64,000 nt of DNA from Bacillus sp. UNC438CL73TsuS30 (GCF_000482325.1 NZ_AXVA01000019.1:82747-146746), one strand, 5' to 3'. Counted from the first letter of the stretch, positions 18,933 through 28,539 are shown. The notes: a model not told the origin generated them from the sequence alone. Numbers and translations: made by a program.

Positions 18933-18985
18933 ATTATTCTGAAAAAACATTGACAGGGCTGTCCATAAGTTATATTCTGAAAACA
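18933..18985 (+). promoter_or_regulatory. Promoter with two CodY-like boxes
   Basis: TTGACA (18950-18955), 17 nt, TATTCT (18973-18978). ATTATTCTGAAAAAA (18933-18947) and TATATTCTGAAAACA (18971-18985) each match 11 of 15 positions of the CodY box AATTTTCWGAAAATT; one lies just upstream of -35 and one covers -10. Repression by CodY with branched-chain amino acids is inferred. Confidence 0.5.
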
Positions 18986-19033
18986 TTAAAAATTACATCA
19001 GAGAGATAAAATCAGAAAAGGGAGATTACTAGT

Positions 19034-20218
19034 ATGAAAAAGAAAATGGCAAAACTTTTTATGGCATCGAGCCTAGTGGCTGGAATTCTAGCTGGATGCT
19101 CAGGAGCAAATAGCAGTTCAGGTTCAGGCTCCGACAATAGCAAATCTATTAAAGTTGGGGTAAACTTGGAGCTCTCTGGCGGGGTTGCATCTTACGGTGA
19201 ATCGCTGCTTGACGGGATTAATATTGCAGTCGATGAAATCAATAAAAAAGGTGGAGTTGACGGCAAAAAGATTGAGATGGTAAAAGTCGATAATAAATCA
19301 GATGCAGCCGAAGCAACCAACGGTGCGGTTAAGTTATCAAGCCAAGACCATGTAACAGCTATTATTGGAGCAGCAACCAGCGGTGACACCCTTGCACAGG
19401 CGCAAATCGCAAATGATACGAAAACGGTTTTATTAACACCATCGGGTACAGCCCCGAACGTAACAGTTGATGACAAAGGAAAGTTGAATGAATTTGTTTT
19501 CCGTACATCATTTATCGATCCATTCCAAGGAACAGTTGCAGCAAACTTTGCAGCGCAAAAATTAAAGGTTAAAAACGCAGCTATTTTCGCAGACAGCTCT
19601 AGTGATTACGCTAAAGGTCTTTCTGCATCCTTCAAAAAGACTTTTGAAGCAGATGGGGGCAAGGTTATAGCTGAAGATGCTTATGTTGCTAAAGATACTG
19701 ATTTCCGCTCTCAATTAACTCGTATTAAGGCGAAAAAGCCTGAATTCATCTTTATCCCTGGATACTATGAAGAAGTAGGTTTAATCATTAAGCAGGCTCG
19801 TGAATTAGGAATCACTGTACCGTTTATGGGTGCTGACGGCTGGGATTCTCCAAAGTTAATTGAAATCGCAGGAAAAGATGCATTGAATAACACGTATATT
19901 ACAAACCATTATTCATCTGAAGATCCAGACAAAAAGATCCAAGACTTTGTTACACTCTTTAAAGATAAGAACAAGGGCGAATCACCAAATGCCTTCAACG
20001 CACTTGGCTATGATACCGTTTATATGTTAGCCGATGCAATCAAGCGTGCCGGCAGCACGGACTCAACCAAAATCAAAGACGAATTGGCAAAAACGAAAGA
20101 TCTATCACTTGTAACCGGAATTGTATCTATTGATAAAAATCATAACCCAATTAAATCAGCAACAATCCTAGAATATAAAGATGGTAAACAAGTCTTCAAT
20201 ACAAAAATTAATCCTTAA
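19034..20218 (+). CDS. Branched-chain amino acid-type ABC binding lipoprotein
   Basis: 394-residue lipoprotein (lipobox ILAGC followed by a Ser/Gly linker) with the Peripla_BP_6 (LivJ) fold: VGVNLELSGGVASYGESLLDG, VKLSSQDHVTAIIGAATSGDTLA and LLTPSGTAPNVT. LivJ-type proteins bind leucine, isoleucine and valine, and sometimes amides or urea. No LivHMGF permease or ATPase genes are adjacent, so it is an orphan or works with a transporter elsewhere. CodY-like boxes over its promoter support an amino-acid ligand. A terminator follows. Confidence 0.9.
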   Translation: MKKKMAKLFMASSLVAGILAGCSGANSSSGSGSDNSKSIKVGVNLELSGGVASYGESLLDGINIAVDEINKKGGVDGKKIEMVKVDNKSDAAEATNGAVKLSSQDHVTAIIGAATSGDTLAQAQIANDTKTVLLTPSGTAPNVTVDDKGKLNEFVFRTSFIDPFQGTVAANFAAQKLKVKNAAIFADSSSDYAKGLSASFKKTFEADGGKVIAEDAYVAKDTDFRSQLTRIKAKKPEFIFIPGYYEEVGLIIKQARELGITVPFMGADGWDSPKLIEIAGKDALNNTYITNHYSSEDPDKKIQDFVTLFKDKNKGESPNAFNALGYDTVYMLADAIKRAGSTDSTKIKDELAKTKDLSLVTGIVSIDKNHNPIKSATILEYKDGKQVFNTKINP

Positions 20219-20230
20219 TAATGAAGAAAG

Positions 20231-20262
20231 AAGTGGAGGGGCAGCTGCCTCCCACTTTTTTT
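20231..20262 (+). terminator. Rho-independent terminator
   Basis: AGTGGAGGGGCAG pairs with CTGCCTCCCACT, followed by seven T. Confidence 0.85.
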
Positions 20263-20429
20263 GTTGGGTAGAACTTTACAAACTATAAAACAATTTATGG
20301 AAAAGATTTTATGTTTTGTCTAATGACAACGAGCTAGAATAGTATATAATTTTATATACAAGTCTGAATATTTACATACGGGTATAACTATAGCTGTTTG
20401 AAACAAGGATTACCAACACTTTTAAAAAC

Positions 20430-20443
20430 TGCATACGCTTACA
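20430..20443 (+). promoter_or_regulatory. cre-like site upstream of the M20 hydrolase
   Basis: TGCATACGCTTACA matches 12 of 14 cre positions. It lies between two direct copies of GGATTACCAA (20408-20417 and 20455-20464), whose role is unknown. Confidence 0.35.
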
Positions 20444-20514
20444 ATTGATTTCTCGGATTACCAAGTGTTATGAAACTGGTCTGCAAAACTATCAGTAAAA
20501 AGGAGTGGTTAATC

Positions 20515-21747
20515 ATGCAACGTCAAAAGTTATTGGTTAATGGAGAAAGACTTCACCAGGAGTTAGAACGGTTCGCGGATTTTGGCCGAACAGAAAACAA
20601 TGGGGTCACCCGACTCGCTCTCTCGGAGCAGGACCGTCTAGTAAGAAACTATTTCAAGTCCACCTGTGAAGAACTCGGCTTAACCGTAAAGATCGATGAT
20701 ATGGGTTGTATGTACGCCACCCTTGCAGGGACGGAAGAAAAACCTCCAATTGTCATCGGCTCACATCTGGATACGGTAAAAAAGGGCGGCCGCTTTGACG
20801 GAGTACTGGGGGTTGTAGCCGGATTAGAAGTAGTCCGAACACTCGTGGAAAATGGAGTAAAGCCGAAAATTCCGATTACGATTGTGAACTGGACAAATGA
20901 AGAGGGAGCAAGATTTGAGCCTTCAATGATGGCTTCCGGTGTTATTGCCGGCAAATTTGACAAAGCCACCATGTTGCAAAAGAAAGACGCAGACGGCACT
21001 ACATTTGGGGATGCATTAAAGGCAATCGGGTACGTTGGCGAAGAGGCAAACCGCTTGAAAGAAGCAACTGCTCTTTTAGAATTGCATATCGAGCAAGGAC
21101 CAATCCTTGAAAAAGAAGCACTCGCCATTGGCGTTGTCGAATGCGTTGTCGGAATGGCCTGCTTCGAAATTGAAGTAACTGGTGAATCCGACCATGCCGG
21201 AACCACCCCAATGAGTATGAGAAAAGATGCCTTATTTGCGACAAATAATCTAATCAATGAAATCCGCAGCCGTTTAGGCTCACTTGATGAAGACTTAGTA
21301 TTTACAATCGGGCGGGTAAATGTATTTCCAAGTATCCATACCGTTATTCCAAATAAGGTCGTCTTTTCATTGGAAGCTCGTCACAAGGATACGGAAATTG
21401 TCAGTACCTTTAAGGACTTTGTCCAAAGCCTGCCACATCTCGGTTTAGATGAAGGTTGTGAGATTAAAGTGACTAAGCTGTGGGAGCGTGACACGGTTTG
21501 GTTTAATGATGAAGTAGTCAATCACTTAGAGCAATCTGCCCAGTCACTGGGATATTCCAATAAGCGCATGGTCAGCGGCGCCGGACATGATGCTCAATTC
21601 ATTGCAAGCCTTGTTCCTACAGCCATGCTGTTCGTTCCAAGCAAAAATGGAAAAAGCCATTGCGAGGAAGAACTGACCACATGGGAAGAATGCGAAAAAG
21701 GTGTAAACGTCCTATTAGATACGACGCTCGCACTATTATCGAAATAA
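20515..21747 (+). CDS. M20-family N-carbamoyl-L-amino-acid hydrolase/allantoate amidohydrolase
   Basis: 410-residue binuclear zinc hydrolase of the hydantoinase/carbamoylase family. Zinc and catalytic residues appear in GSHLDTVKKGGRFDG, WTNEEGARF, ELHIEQGP and a final His in KSHCEEE; the dimerisation lid carries GESDHAGTTPM. It removes a carbamoyl or ureido group from amino acids or ureides. The ATG at 20515 has AAAAGGAG 10 nt upstream; the frame extends 45 nt further without a ribosome site. It follows the orphan amino-acid binding protein, but a terminator lies between them. Exact substrate uncertain. Confidence 0.9.
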   Translation: MQRQKLLVNGERLHQELERFADFGRTENNGVTRLALSEQDRLVRNYFKSTCEELGLTVKIDDMGCMYATLAGTEEKPPIVIGSHLDTVKKGGRFDGVLGVVAGLEVVRTLVENGVKPKIPITIVNWTNEEGARFEPSMMASGVIAGKFDKATMLQKKDADGTTFGDALKAIGYVGEEANRLKEATALLELHIEQGPILEKEALAIGVVECVVGMACFEIEVTGESDHAGTTPMSMRKDALFATNNLINEIRSRLGSLDEDLVFTIGRVNVFPSIHTVIPNKVVFSLEARHKDTEIVSTFKDFVQSLPHLGLDEGCEIKVTKLWERDTVWFNDEVVNHLEQSAQSLGYSNKRMVSGAGHDAQFIASLVPTAMLFVPSKNGKSHCEEELTTWEECEKGVNVLLDTTLALLSK

Positions 21748-21757
21748 GAAATAAGGG

Positions 21758-21790
21758 AAATGCAGGCAAAAATTATGCCTGCATTTTTTT
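21758..21790 (+). terminator. Rho-independent terminator
   Basis: AAATGCAGGCA / TGCCTGCATTT with a 5-nt loop and T run. Confidence 0.88.
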
Positions 21791-21865
21791 GTGCTAAAAT
21801 GAGGTAAAAGCACTACTCGGAAATTACAGAATATTTGTATACCTTTTAAGGAAGGGGGAATTAAT

Positions 21866-23422
21866 ATGACATCTCCAGAACTTTGCAGAACACTTATAGT
21901 TGATGATGAACTATTGATCAGACAAGGGATAAAACATTATATCGATTGGGAAAAGGAAGGTTTTGTAATTGTTGGCGAAGCCGCCAATGGTCAGGAAGCA
22001 TTTGAATTAATTGAGGCAGCGAACCCGCATATTATCATCACGGATATTGTAATGCCGATCATGGACGGGGAAGAATTAACGAGACTGGTAAAGGATAAAT
22101 ACCCCAATATTGAAATCATTATTCTTAGTAGTTTTGGCGAGTTTGATTATGTAAGGTCTACCTTCCAAAGCGGAGTCGTGGATTATATATTAAAACCGAA
22201 ACTTGATGCGAACAGCCTGTTACAGGCATTAAATACGGCCCGGGAAAGAATTCCCTCGCTTCAAGATGTGGGGAATCAGGTAGAAGCCAATCTTTCTATC
22301 GGCCAAATCATACAAAAATTGATTTCAGGATACGAGGTCGATTTTGATTCGGTGACCATCTCCAAAGCTTTTCCATATCGTCACTTCTGTTTATTAGGTG
22401 CTGACATTAAGAATCATCCATCAAAAGGAACGGTTGAATTTACGGAACGAATTAAAGAGAATGTCGAAAATGCTCTCAAAACAAACTTAAAAGAGGCAGC
22501 ATGCCACTTCTATCCCTTTGACCAGGCAATTCAGGTATTTCTCATTAATTTTATTTCTGAAGGAGTGGACAAGGTCATAGAACTCGCTAAACAGCTAGCA
22601 ATGTCCGATTCTAACATTGGTTACGCCTTAACAGATGCATTCGACCATTTTTCTCAACTTGGTACACAATATAAAGAGGGTCTAATAAAGCTATTAAATT
22701 ATCGATTCTATTTGCCGGATGTTCCTCTTTTAATGGAGAAAAGTCTACCAGAACTACCTCCTAAAAGTGACAATTTTAATCTGGATTGGTTTACAAATGA
22801 GTTTAAGCGCAGGCAGTTTGATTCAGCATTAAGTTATTTAGTCGATCATGTTCATTCAGTATCTAGCTGCTATACGATGGATGTCTTTGAATATAAAGCT
22901 TTCTTTGGAAACATCATTTTTAACATCACTGTCCTCCTTAACAATATGGAATACGATGTAAAGGAATTAGAGAACGCAAGATATTCGTATTTTCGGGCAA
23001 TTGATGAAGCTCAAACGGCCGGTGAAACCGTTCAATTGCTGGATCGTTTTATTGAGGAAGTCAAGAAATGTATCAATTCTTCCCAAAATCAGCCCGAAAA
23101 TCTTAGTATGAAAAAGCTAATGGAATACATGAGAGAGCATTATGCTGAAGCGATTACCTTAAAGGAAGTAGCGAAGCATTTTCATTTTAATCCTTCTTAT
23201 CTATCAAGTTATTTTTCTGCACATAATAATGAAGGATTCATTGAATATTTGAATAGAATTCGGATTGAGGAAGCTGCAAAGCTGCTGATAAAGGGTGAAG
23301 CAAACATTTCCGAGATTAGTGCGATGGTCGGCTATTCCGATCATAGTTATTTTTGTAAAGTATTCAAAAAAATAAAGGGATTGTCTCCCAGCCAATTTAA
23401 GAGAAAACAAAACTTCAGATAA
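21866..23422 (+). CDS. Response regulator, YesN type (REC + AraC HTH)
   Basis: 518 residues. Receiver domain with LIVDDE at the start, phosphoacceptor Asp at about residue 60 (ITDIVMPIMDG) and Lys in YILKPK. A divergent middle domain is followed by an AraC-type double HTH (EVAKHFHFNPSYLSSYFSAH and EISAMVGYSDHSYFCKVFKK). ATG after GGAAGGGGG. It is paired with the kinase starting 3 nt later and precedes a sugar ABC importer, the usual arrangement for YesMN-type control of carbohydrate uptake. The likely target is the promoter upstream of the binding-protein gene at 25382. Confidence 0.93.
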   Translation: MTSPELCRTLIVDDELLIRQGIKHYIDWEKEGFVIVGEAANGQEAFELIEAANPHIIITDIVMPIMDGEELTRLVKDKYPNIEIIILSSFGEFDYVRSTFQSGVVDYILKPKLDANSLLQALNTARERIPSLQDVGNQVEANLSIGQIIQKLISGYEVDFDSVTISKAFPYRHFCLLGADIKNHPSKGTVEFTERIKENVENALKTNLKEAACHFYPFDQAIQVFLINFISEGVDKVIELAKQLAMSDSNIGYALTDAFDHFSQLGTQYKEGLIKLLNYRFYLPDVPLLMEKSLPELPPKSDNFNLDWFTNEFKRRQFDSALSYLVDHVHSVSSCYTMDVFEYKAFFGNIIFNITVLLNNMEYDVKELENARYSYFRAIDEAQTAGETVQLLDRFIEEVKKCINSSQNQPENLSMKKLMEYMREHYAEAITLKEVAKHFHFNPSYLSSYFSAHNNEGFIEYLNRIRIEEAAKLLIKGEANISEISAMVGYSDHSYFCKVFKKIKGLSPSQFKRKQNFR

Positions 23423-23425
23423 GAG

Positions 23426-25207
23426 ATGGTAGCGATGAGACTTGTTCCTGAACGTCTTAAACATAATGGTTTATTTATTAATATGTTCCTAATCACAATG
23501 GTCATTATCATCATTGTTTCCACCACCATAGCGTGGACAACTATTCGAATGGCCGAGCAATTCTTTTTTCAAAGATTTAGTATCATGAATGCTAAAGTAA
23601 TGAACCAGGTAAAAGAGCGCTTTGAAACATTTAATTACTCGATCGTTACATCCGCAAACAATATTCTTGAGAGTGGTACAATCCGCTCCGTACTAACCGA
23701 AAAACAAACTACTGTCCAACAAATGACCTCTTTTTATACGGTAGGGCAGCAGTTAAAACACATCCAATCCAATTTGGACCCATATGAAATAGAAATAATC
23801 CTTTTAGGTAGGAATGGAGTAAGCTTCCGAACAGATCGGAATGTTTGGACGATTTCGGATCAAGAATTGAAAGACAGTACTCTTGTCAAGAATACTCTTG
23901 GACAGCCGAAAAAACTGATGTACCAATACGACCAGCGTCCCTATACAGCTTCAGAAACAGGAGATCAGCAGTTTATCGTTGCTTCCAAGTCCTTAATGGA
24001 TCGGATTTCCGGAACTGTCTATGGTTCAATGTATTTTGCCATTCGAGAAAATGAATTCCGTCAATTCTATAGCAACTATACAAGCCCCGGTAATCATGTG
24101 TTTCTAGTGGACAAGTTAGGCGGTATTGTCTCAAGTGATAGAACGAAGCTGATCGGAGAAAAATCAAAAGAGCTTTTAGGTTATGCGGATAAGTTAAAAA
24201 ACCAATCACACCAATATATCGTCGGCAAATTTATGGGGAAAAATCAAATCATTTTAATGGACTATCTCCCCCAATTTGATATGTATCTGTTTAATATTAT
24301 CGACAAGCAAACTGCCTTCGGCGATTTAATTGACAAAAAGGCGATTGCACTAGTTGCAATGGCGATAGTCTTGTTGGCGCTCATGATTGTTTTCCTTGCC
24401 TCAAGAAGATTAACGAACTCGTTAACAAGCCTAGTCAAGCAAATTGGAAGTGCCCCAAAACATGACTTCGATCAGTATGTTTCTGTATCAGGTACGTATG
24501 AAACAAGACAAATTGGCAATGCGTTTAATTCTATGCTTGATGAATTGCATGAGTATGTCGAGCAATTGATCTTGTCGCAAAAGGAAAAACGAAATGCGGA
24601 ACTGGCGGCCCTGCAGCAGCAAATTAACCCTCATTTTTTATACAATACACTGACTTCCATTAAATTTATGGTAAATCAGGGGGAGAAGCAAGAGACAGAA
24701 GCGACCATTCATGCCTTGATATCCTTGCTCCAAAATACAATCGGTAATGTGAGTGAAACCATCTCGGTCAAACAAGAGATCGAGAACCTAAAAAATTACG
24801 TTCTCATTAATCAAAAACGCTATGGTGACCGGGTCAAGGTCAACTATTTTCTAGCGCCGGATTGTATGGACTTTCAAATTCCGAAACTGATTTTACAGCC
24901 GTTCATGGAAAATTCATTTTTCCATGGGTTTAACCGCAAAGCGGGAGGTTACATTAATGTATTGGTATGGAGAGATAGTGAAAACTTGATTTGTGAAGTG
25001 GTTGATAATGGGGATGGTATGGAAGTTGGGGTCGATAATACGATTCCGAAAACAAAGCGCAAACAACAGCTTTTCTCCGGAATTGGCGTACGGAATGTCC
25101 ATGAGCGGATTCAGCTGATTTATGGGGAAGAATATGGAGTAACAATTTCTAGTGAACCGGGAAACGGAACTAAGGTCCGGATCCTCTTGCCTATTCATTC
25201 AATCTAA
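23426..25207 (+). CDS. Sensor histidine kinase, YesM family
   Basis: 593 residues. Order: N-terminal membrane span (~residues 18-40), extracellular sensor of about 260 residues (Cache-like by size), second span (~305-325), HAMP linker, His_kinase box with QQINPHFLYNTL (His near residue 403), and HATPase with QPFMENSFFHG, DNGDGM and GIGVRN. Start is ATG 23426 or ATG 23435; the ribosome site (AAGAGATGG) is weak and would suit 23435 better. It should sense an extracellular sugar or the loaded binding protein. Confidence 0.92.
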   Translation: MVAMRLVPERLKHNGLFINMFLITMVIIIIVSTTIAWTTIRMAEQFFFQRFSIMNAKVMNQVKERFETFNYSIVTSANNILESGTIRSVLTEKQTTVQQMTSFYTVGQQLKHIQSNLDPYEIEIILLGRNGVSFRTDRNVWTISDQELKDSTLVKNTLGQPKKLMYQYDQRPYTASETGDQQFIVASKSLMDRISGTVYGSMYFAIRENEFRQFYSNYTSPGNHVFLVDKLGGIVSSDRTKLIGEKSKELLGYADKLKNQSHQYIVGKFMGKNQIILMDYLPQFDMYLFNIIDKQTAFGDLIDKKAIALVAMAIVLLALMIVFLASRRLTNSLTSLVKQIGSAPKHDFDQYVSVSGTYETRQIGNAFNSMLDELHEYVEQLILSQKEKRNAELAALQQQINPHFLYNTLTSIKFMVNQGEKQETEATIHALISLLQNTIGNVSETISVKQEIENLKNYVLINQKRYGDRVKVNYFLAPDCMDFQIPKLILQPFMENSFFHGFNRKAGGYINVLVWRDSENLICEVVDNGDGMEVGVDNTIPKTKRKQQLFSGIGVRNVHERIQLIYGEEYGVTISSEPGNGTKVRILLPIHSI

Positions 25208-25330
25208 AAAAAGTCTTACTATCTAAAAAAAGTACAAATTCAGAGAATGTAACCGTATTCATTTTACAAAAATATTACCAGATTAGAAAAATATCGTCCT
25301 AACGATTGCTCTTAGGCAGATGCTAACATT

Positions 25331-25359
25331 AAGTATGTAAGGATAACGCTTACATACTT
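25331..25359 (+). promoter_or_regulatory. Inverted repeat with cre-like core before the sugar importer
   Basis: AAGTATGTAAG (25331-25341) is the exact complement of CTTACATACTT (25349-25359), followed by TTTTTTT. The segment GGATAACGCTTACA inside matches 12 of 14 cre positions. It ends 7-8 nt before the ATGGGGGA ribosome region, so it may be an operator, an attenuator or both. Confidence 0.55.
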
Positions 25360-25381
25360 TTTTAAAATGGGGGAAAGATCG

Positions 25382-26668
25382 ATGAAGAAAGTACTGGCAC
25401 TGTTATTAGTAAGCATACTGTTATTGTCTGCCTGCTCTTCTGGAACAAAAGAGAAAGCTTCCAGCAGCGCGAAAGACACCAAAGAAATAACCGTATTGGC
25501 TTGGGATCCTAATTTTAATATCAAAGCAATGAATCTAGCAAAAGAGGCTTACAAATCCGTTGATTCAAAGCTTAATATTAAAATCGTTGAAAACGCACAG
25601 GCGGATATTGTTCAAAAACTCAACACTTCATTAAGCTCTGGAACAACAAAAGGGCTGCCAAACATTGTATTAATTGAAGATTATCGTGCGCAAAGTTTCC
25701 TTAAAGCATATCCAGACGCATTCTATGATTTAAGCAAAACATTTAATGCCGATGACTTTGCCCAATACAAACTTGCTACAACTAGCTTGAACGGTAAGCA
25801 CTACGGACTTCCATTTGATACGGGTGTTACAGGATTATATGTAAGAACAGATTATTTGAAAAAAGCAGGCTACACAATCGATGATCTAAAAGGTATCGAT
25901 TGGAACAAATATATTGAAATTGGTAAAAAAGTAAAAGCTGCAACTGGTAAAGAAATGTTAACGCAGGATCCAAAAGACCTTGGACTTATCCGTATGATGA
26001 TCCAGTCTGCCGGTTCATGGTATTTAAAAAATGATGGGACAACACCTGACCTAGCAAACAACGCTGCATTGAAAGATGCTTTTAAAACTTATAAAGCAAT
26101 TTTAGATGCTGGTCTTGTAAAACCGGTTTCTGACTGGAGCCAATTTGTTGCCGGTTTTAACAGCGGGGCAGTTGCTACTGTTCCAACTGGTAACTGGATT
26201 AACGCATCCATCAAAGCTGAGGCGTCACAATCTGGCAAGTGGGCAGTTGCTCCGCTTCCAAAGCTTCCTGGTGTAGAAACTTCTGTTAATGCCTCTAACC
26301 TAGGCGGCAGCTCATGGTACGTTCTAAATGTGCCAGGAAAAGAAAAGGCAGCAGAATTCTTAGCAAAAACCTTTGGTTCTAATGTTGATTTTTATCAAAC
26401 ATTAGTTAAAGAAATTGGGGCAATTGGAACTTACAAGCCGGCTGCTGAGGGTGAGGCTTATAAAGCAAGTGATGAATTCTTCGGAGGTCAAAAAGTTATT
26501 ACTGATTTTGCAAATTGGACTACTCAAATTCCTCAAGTAAACTACGGCTTACACACTTACGCTATTGAGGACATTCTTGCTGTTGCCATGCAGGATTATT
26601 TAAAAGGTAAAGACCTTGATAAAGTGCTCGCAGATGCTCAAAAGCAAGCGGAAGAGCAAATTAAATAA
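25382..26668 (+). CDS. Sugar ABC importer binding lipoprotein (galactoside type inferred)
   Basis: 428 residues, solute-binding family 1 (CUT1). Signal peptide with lipobox LLSAC, then VLAWDPNFNIKAMN, GLPFDTGVTGLYVRTDYL and a C-terminal lobe with NASNLGGSSWYV. The ATG at 25382 is 7 nt after a GGGGGA site; the ATG at 25367 lies upstream of that site and is unlikely. Two permeases and two galactosidases follow, so galacto-oligosaccharides or beta-/alpha-galactosides are the inferred ligands. No ATPase is encoded here; a shared MsmX-like ATPase is expected elsewhere, as known for Bacillus CUT1 importers. Confidence 0.9.
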   Translation: MKKVLALLLVSILLLSACSSGTKEKASSSAKDTKEITVLAWDPNFNIKAMNLAKEAYKSVDSKLNIKIVENAQADIVQKLNTSLSSGTTKGLPNIVLIEDYRAQSFLKAYPDAFYDLSKTFNADDFAQYKLATTSLNGKHYGLPFDTGVTGLYVRTDYLKKAGYTIDDLKGIDWNKYIEIGKKVKAATGKEMLTQDPKDLGLIRMMIQSAGSWYLKNDGTTPDLANNAALKDAFKTYKAILDAGLVKPVSDWSQFVAGFNSGAVATVPTGNWINASIKAEASQSGKWAVAPLPKLPGVETSVNASNLGGSSWYVLNVPGKEKAAEFLAKTFGSNVDFYQTLVKEIGAIGTYKPAAEGEAYKASDEFFGGQKVITDFANWTTQIPQVNYGLHTYAIEDILAVAMQDYLKGKDLDKVLADAQKQAEEQIK

Positions 26669-26692
26669 AACACAAAACTTTATGAGAAAAAT

Positions 26693-26772
26693 AGCCTCAG
26701 GAATTCGCTAGCTTCTCCTACTCGGTTTAATGGAGCAAACTGATGGGCAGGCGGGATTTCCGGGGCTTTTTC
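26693..26772 (+). terminator. Intra-operon attenuator after the binding-protein gene
   Basis: AGCCTCAGGAATTCGC (from 26693) pairs imperfectly with GCGGGATTTCCGGGGCT (26751-26767), followed by TTTTT; the interior has a smaller CTCC/GGAG stem. An imperfect terminator here would give more binding protein than permease. Confidence 0.6.
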
Positions 26773-26792
26773 TTTAAAGGTAAAGGAGTTGA

Positions 26793-27722
26793 TTGAGCGT
26801 GATACCCGCAAAAGCCGAGAAAAGCCTTCCTGTAGTAAAATCGAACCGAAACCTTCGGGTGAAAAATACCTTGATTGGCTGGTCCTTTATTGCTATTGCA
26901 ACCGTAATGATAGGCTTATTTTATTTCTACCCGATGATTCAATCCCTCATCCTGTCCTTTAAGTCAGGTACTGGAGTCAGTTTGAAGTTTGTTGGTTTTG
27001 AAAATTACGTTCGTTTATTCAAGGACCCAGTGTTCCTCACCACTGTAAAAAATACCGTGATCTACCTGATCATTCAAGTACCGATTATGATTATTCTCGC
27101 TTTATTTCTATCGGTTTTACTGAATAATAAAAAACTTAAGCTAAAGGGTTTCTTTCGGACCGCAATCTTTTTACCGTGTGTAACTTCCCTTGTTGCCTAT
27201 TCTGTTATTTTTAAATATTTATTTGGTCAAGATGGCATCATTAACTTCATGCTCATGAAGATTGCGCTTATTTCAGAACCCATCCAATGGCTGACAGACC
27301 CTTTTTGGGCCAAAATTACAATTATCATTGCGATTACTTGGCGCTGGACGGGATATAACATGATTTTCTTTTTATCCGGTTTGCAGAACATTGATGAATC
27401 CATATATGAAGCGGCCAAAATTGATGGGGCCTCGTCCATTCAGCAATTTTTCAAAATAACGATTCCCGTGATGAAGCCAATTATCTTATTCACAACCATC
27501 ACATCAACAATTGGTACACTGCAATTGTTTGACGAAGTTATGAATATTACCAAAGGCGGACCAGGAAATGCAACGATGACAATTTCCGAGTACATCTATA
27601 ATGTCTCATTCAAATATACACCTGATTTTGGCTATGCAGCGACAGTCTCTTATGCCATTGTGATTCTAATTATCTTTTTCTCTATTATTCAGTTCAAAGT
27701 AGCAGGTGATAAAAATGACTAA
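26793..27722 (+). CDS. Sugar ABC permease, first subunit (LacF/GanP-like)
   Basis: 309 residues, six predicted spans, with the EAA loop of binding-protein-dependent permeases (YEAAKIDGASSIQQFFKITIPVMKP). Start is TTG 26793, about 4 nt after AAAGGAG, or GTG 26799, 10 nt after it; the latter spacing is acceptable too. The stop overlaps the next permease start by 8 nt. It forms a heterodimer with the next gene product. Confidence 0.9.
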   Translation: MSVIPAKAEKSLPVVKSNRNLRVKNTLIGWSFIAIATVMIGLFYFYPMIQSLILSFKSGTGVSLKFVGFENYVRLFKDPVFLTTVKNTVIYLIIQVPIMIILALFLSVLLNNKKLKLKGFFRTAIFLPCVTSLVAYSVIFKYLFGQDGIINFMLMKIALISEPIQWLTDPFWAKITIIIAITWRWTGYNMIFFLSGLQNIDESIYEAAKIDGASSIQQFFKITIPVMKPIILFTTITSTIGTLQLFDEVMNITKGGPGNATMTISEYIYNVSFKYTPDFGYAATVSYAIVILIIFFSIIQFKVAGDKND

Positions 27723-28539
27723 TCTTAAACGTGTCTGCACCTATGCAGTCCTTATCATTGCTTCGATTATTTCTATTTTTCCATTTTTGTGGATGATTGT
27801 CAGCTCAACGAATAAGTCTGTGGATGTTACAAAGGGCAGATTGCTGCCTGGCAGTCATTTTATGCAAAATCTTCACAATTTGTTGGATACAGCAGACCTT
27901 GGCACAGCGTTAATGAATTCAGCGAAGATTTCCATTACTACGACCGTATTAGCGATGCTCATCGCCTCCTTGGCCGGCTATGGTTTTGAAATTTATAAAA
28001 GCAAAGCAAAGGATGTCGTGTTTAATATCTTATTGCTTTCCATGATGATTCCGTTTGCGGCTTTAATGGTACCGTTATTCCGAATGTTCGGAACGATTTC
28101 ACAAACAGTCCCGGTACTTGGAATCGATACTCTTACAGCTGTCGTATTGCCGACTGTCACAACAGCCTTTCTTATTTTCTTTTTTAGACAAAGCACAAAG
28201 ATGTTTCCAAAAGAAATTTTGGAAGCAGGCCGGATTGATGGTTTAACGGAACTGGGGTTATTCTTTAGAATTTATATTCCAACGATGAAGACCTCTTATT
28301 CCGCGGCAGCCATCATTACCTTTATGGCGAGCTGGAATAGTTACTTATGGCCGCTCGTTATTTTACAATCACCCGAAAATCAGACAATTCCATTACTGAT
28401 CTCCAATCTTGGGTCTAGTTACGCACCCGATTATGGAATTATTATGACAGCGATTGTCATTGCAACCTTGCCGGCAGCGCTTATTTTCTTCCTCATGCAA
28501 AGGCATTTTGTTGCAGGGATGATGGGTTCAGTCAAATAA
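27715..28539 (+). CDS. Sugar ABC permease, second subunit (LacG/GanQ-like)
   Basis: 274 residues, six predicted spans and an EAA loop (LEAGRIDGLTELGLFFRIYIPTMKT). ATG 27715 follows GCAGGTG by about 7 nt and is preferred to GTG 27706. It overlaps the first permease gene by 8 nt and is followed after 27 nt by the beta-galactosidase. Confidence 0.91.
   Translation: MTNLKRVCTYAVLIIASIISIFPFLWMIVSSTNKSVDVTKGRLLPGSHFMQNLHNLLDTADLGTALMNSAKISITTTVLAMLIASLAGYGFEIYKSKAKDVVFNILLLSMMIPFAALMVPLFRMFGTISQTVPVLGIDTLTAVVLPTVTTAFLIFFFRQSTKMFPKEILEAGRIDGLTELGLFFRIYIPTMKTSYSAAAIITFMASWNSYLWPLVILQSPENQTIPLLISNLGSSYAPDYGIIMTAIVIATLPAALIFFLMQRHFVAGMMGSVK

Noticed and set aside
20649..21257. Long open frame (202 codons) on the minus strand inside the M20 hydrolase
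   Set aside because: Antisense shadow of a well-supported gene; no ribosome site and low-complexity composition.
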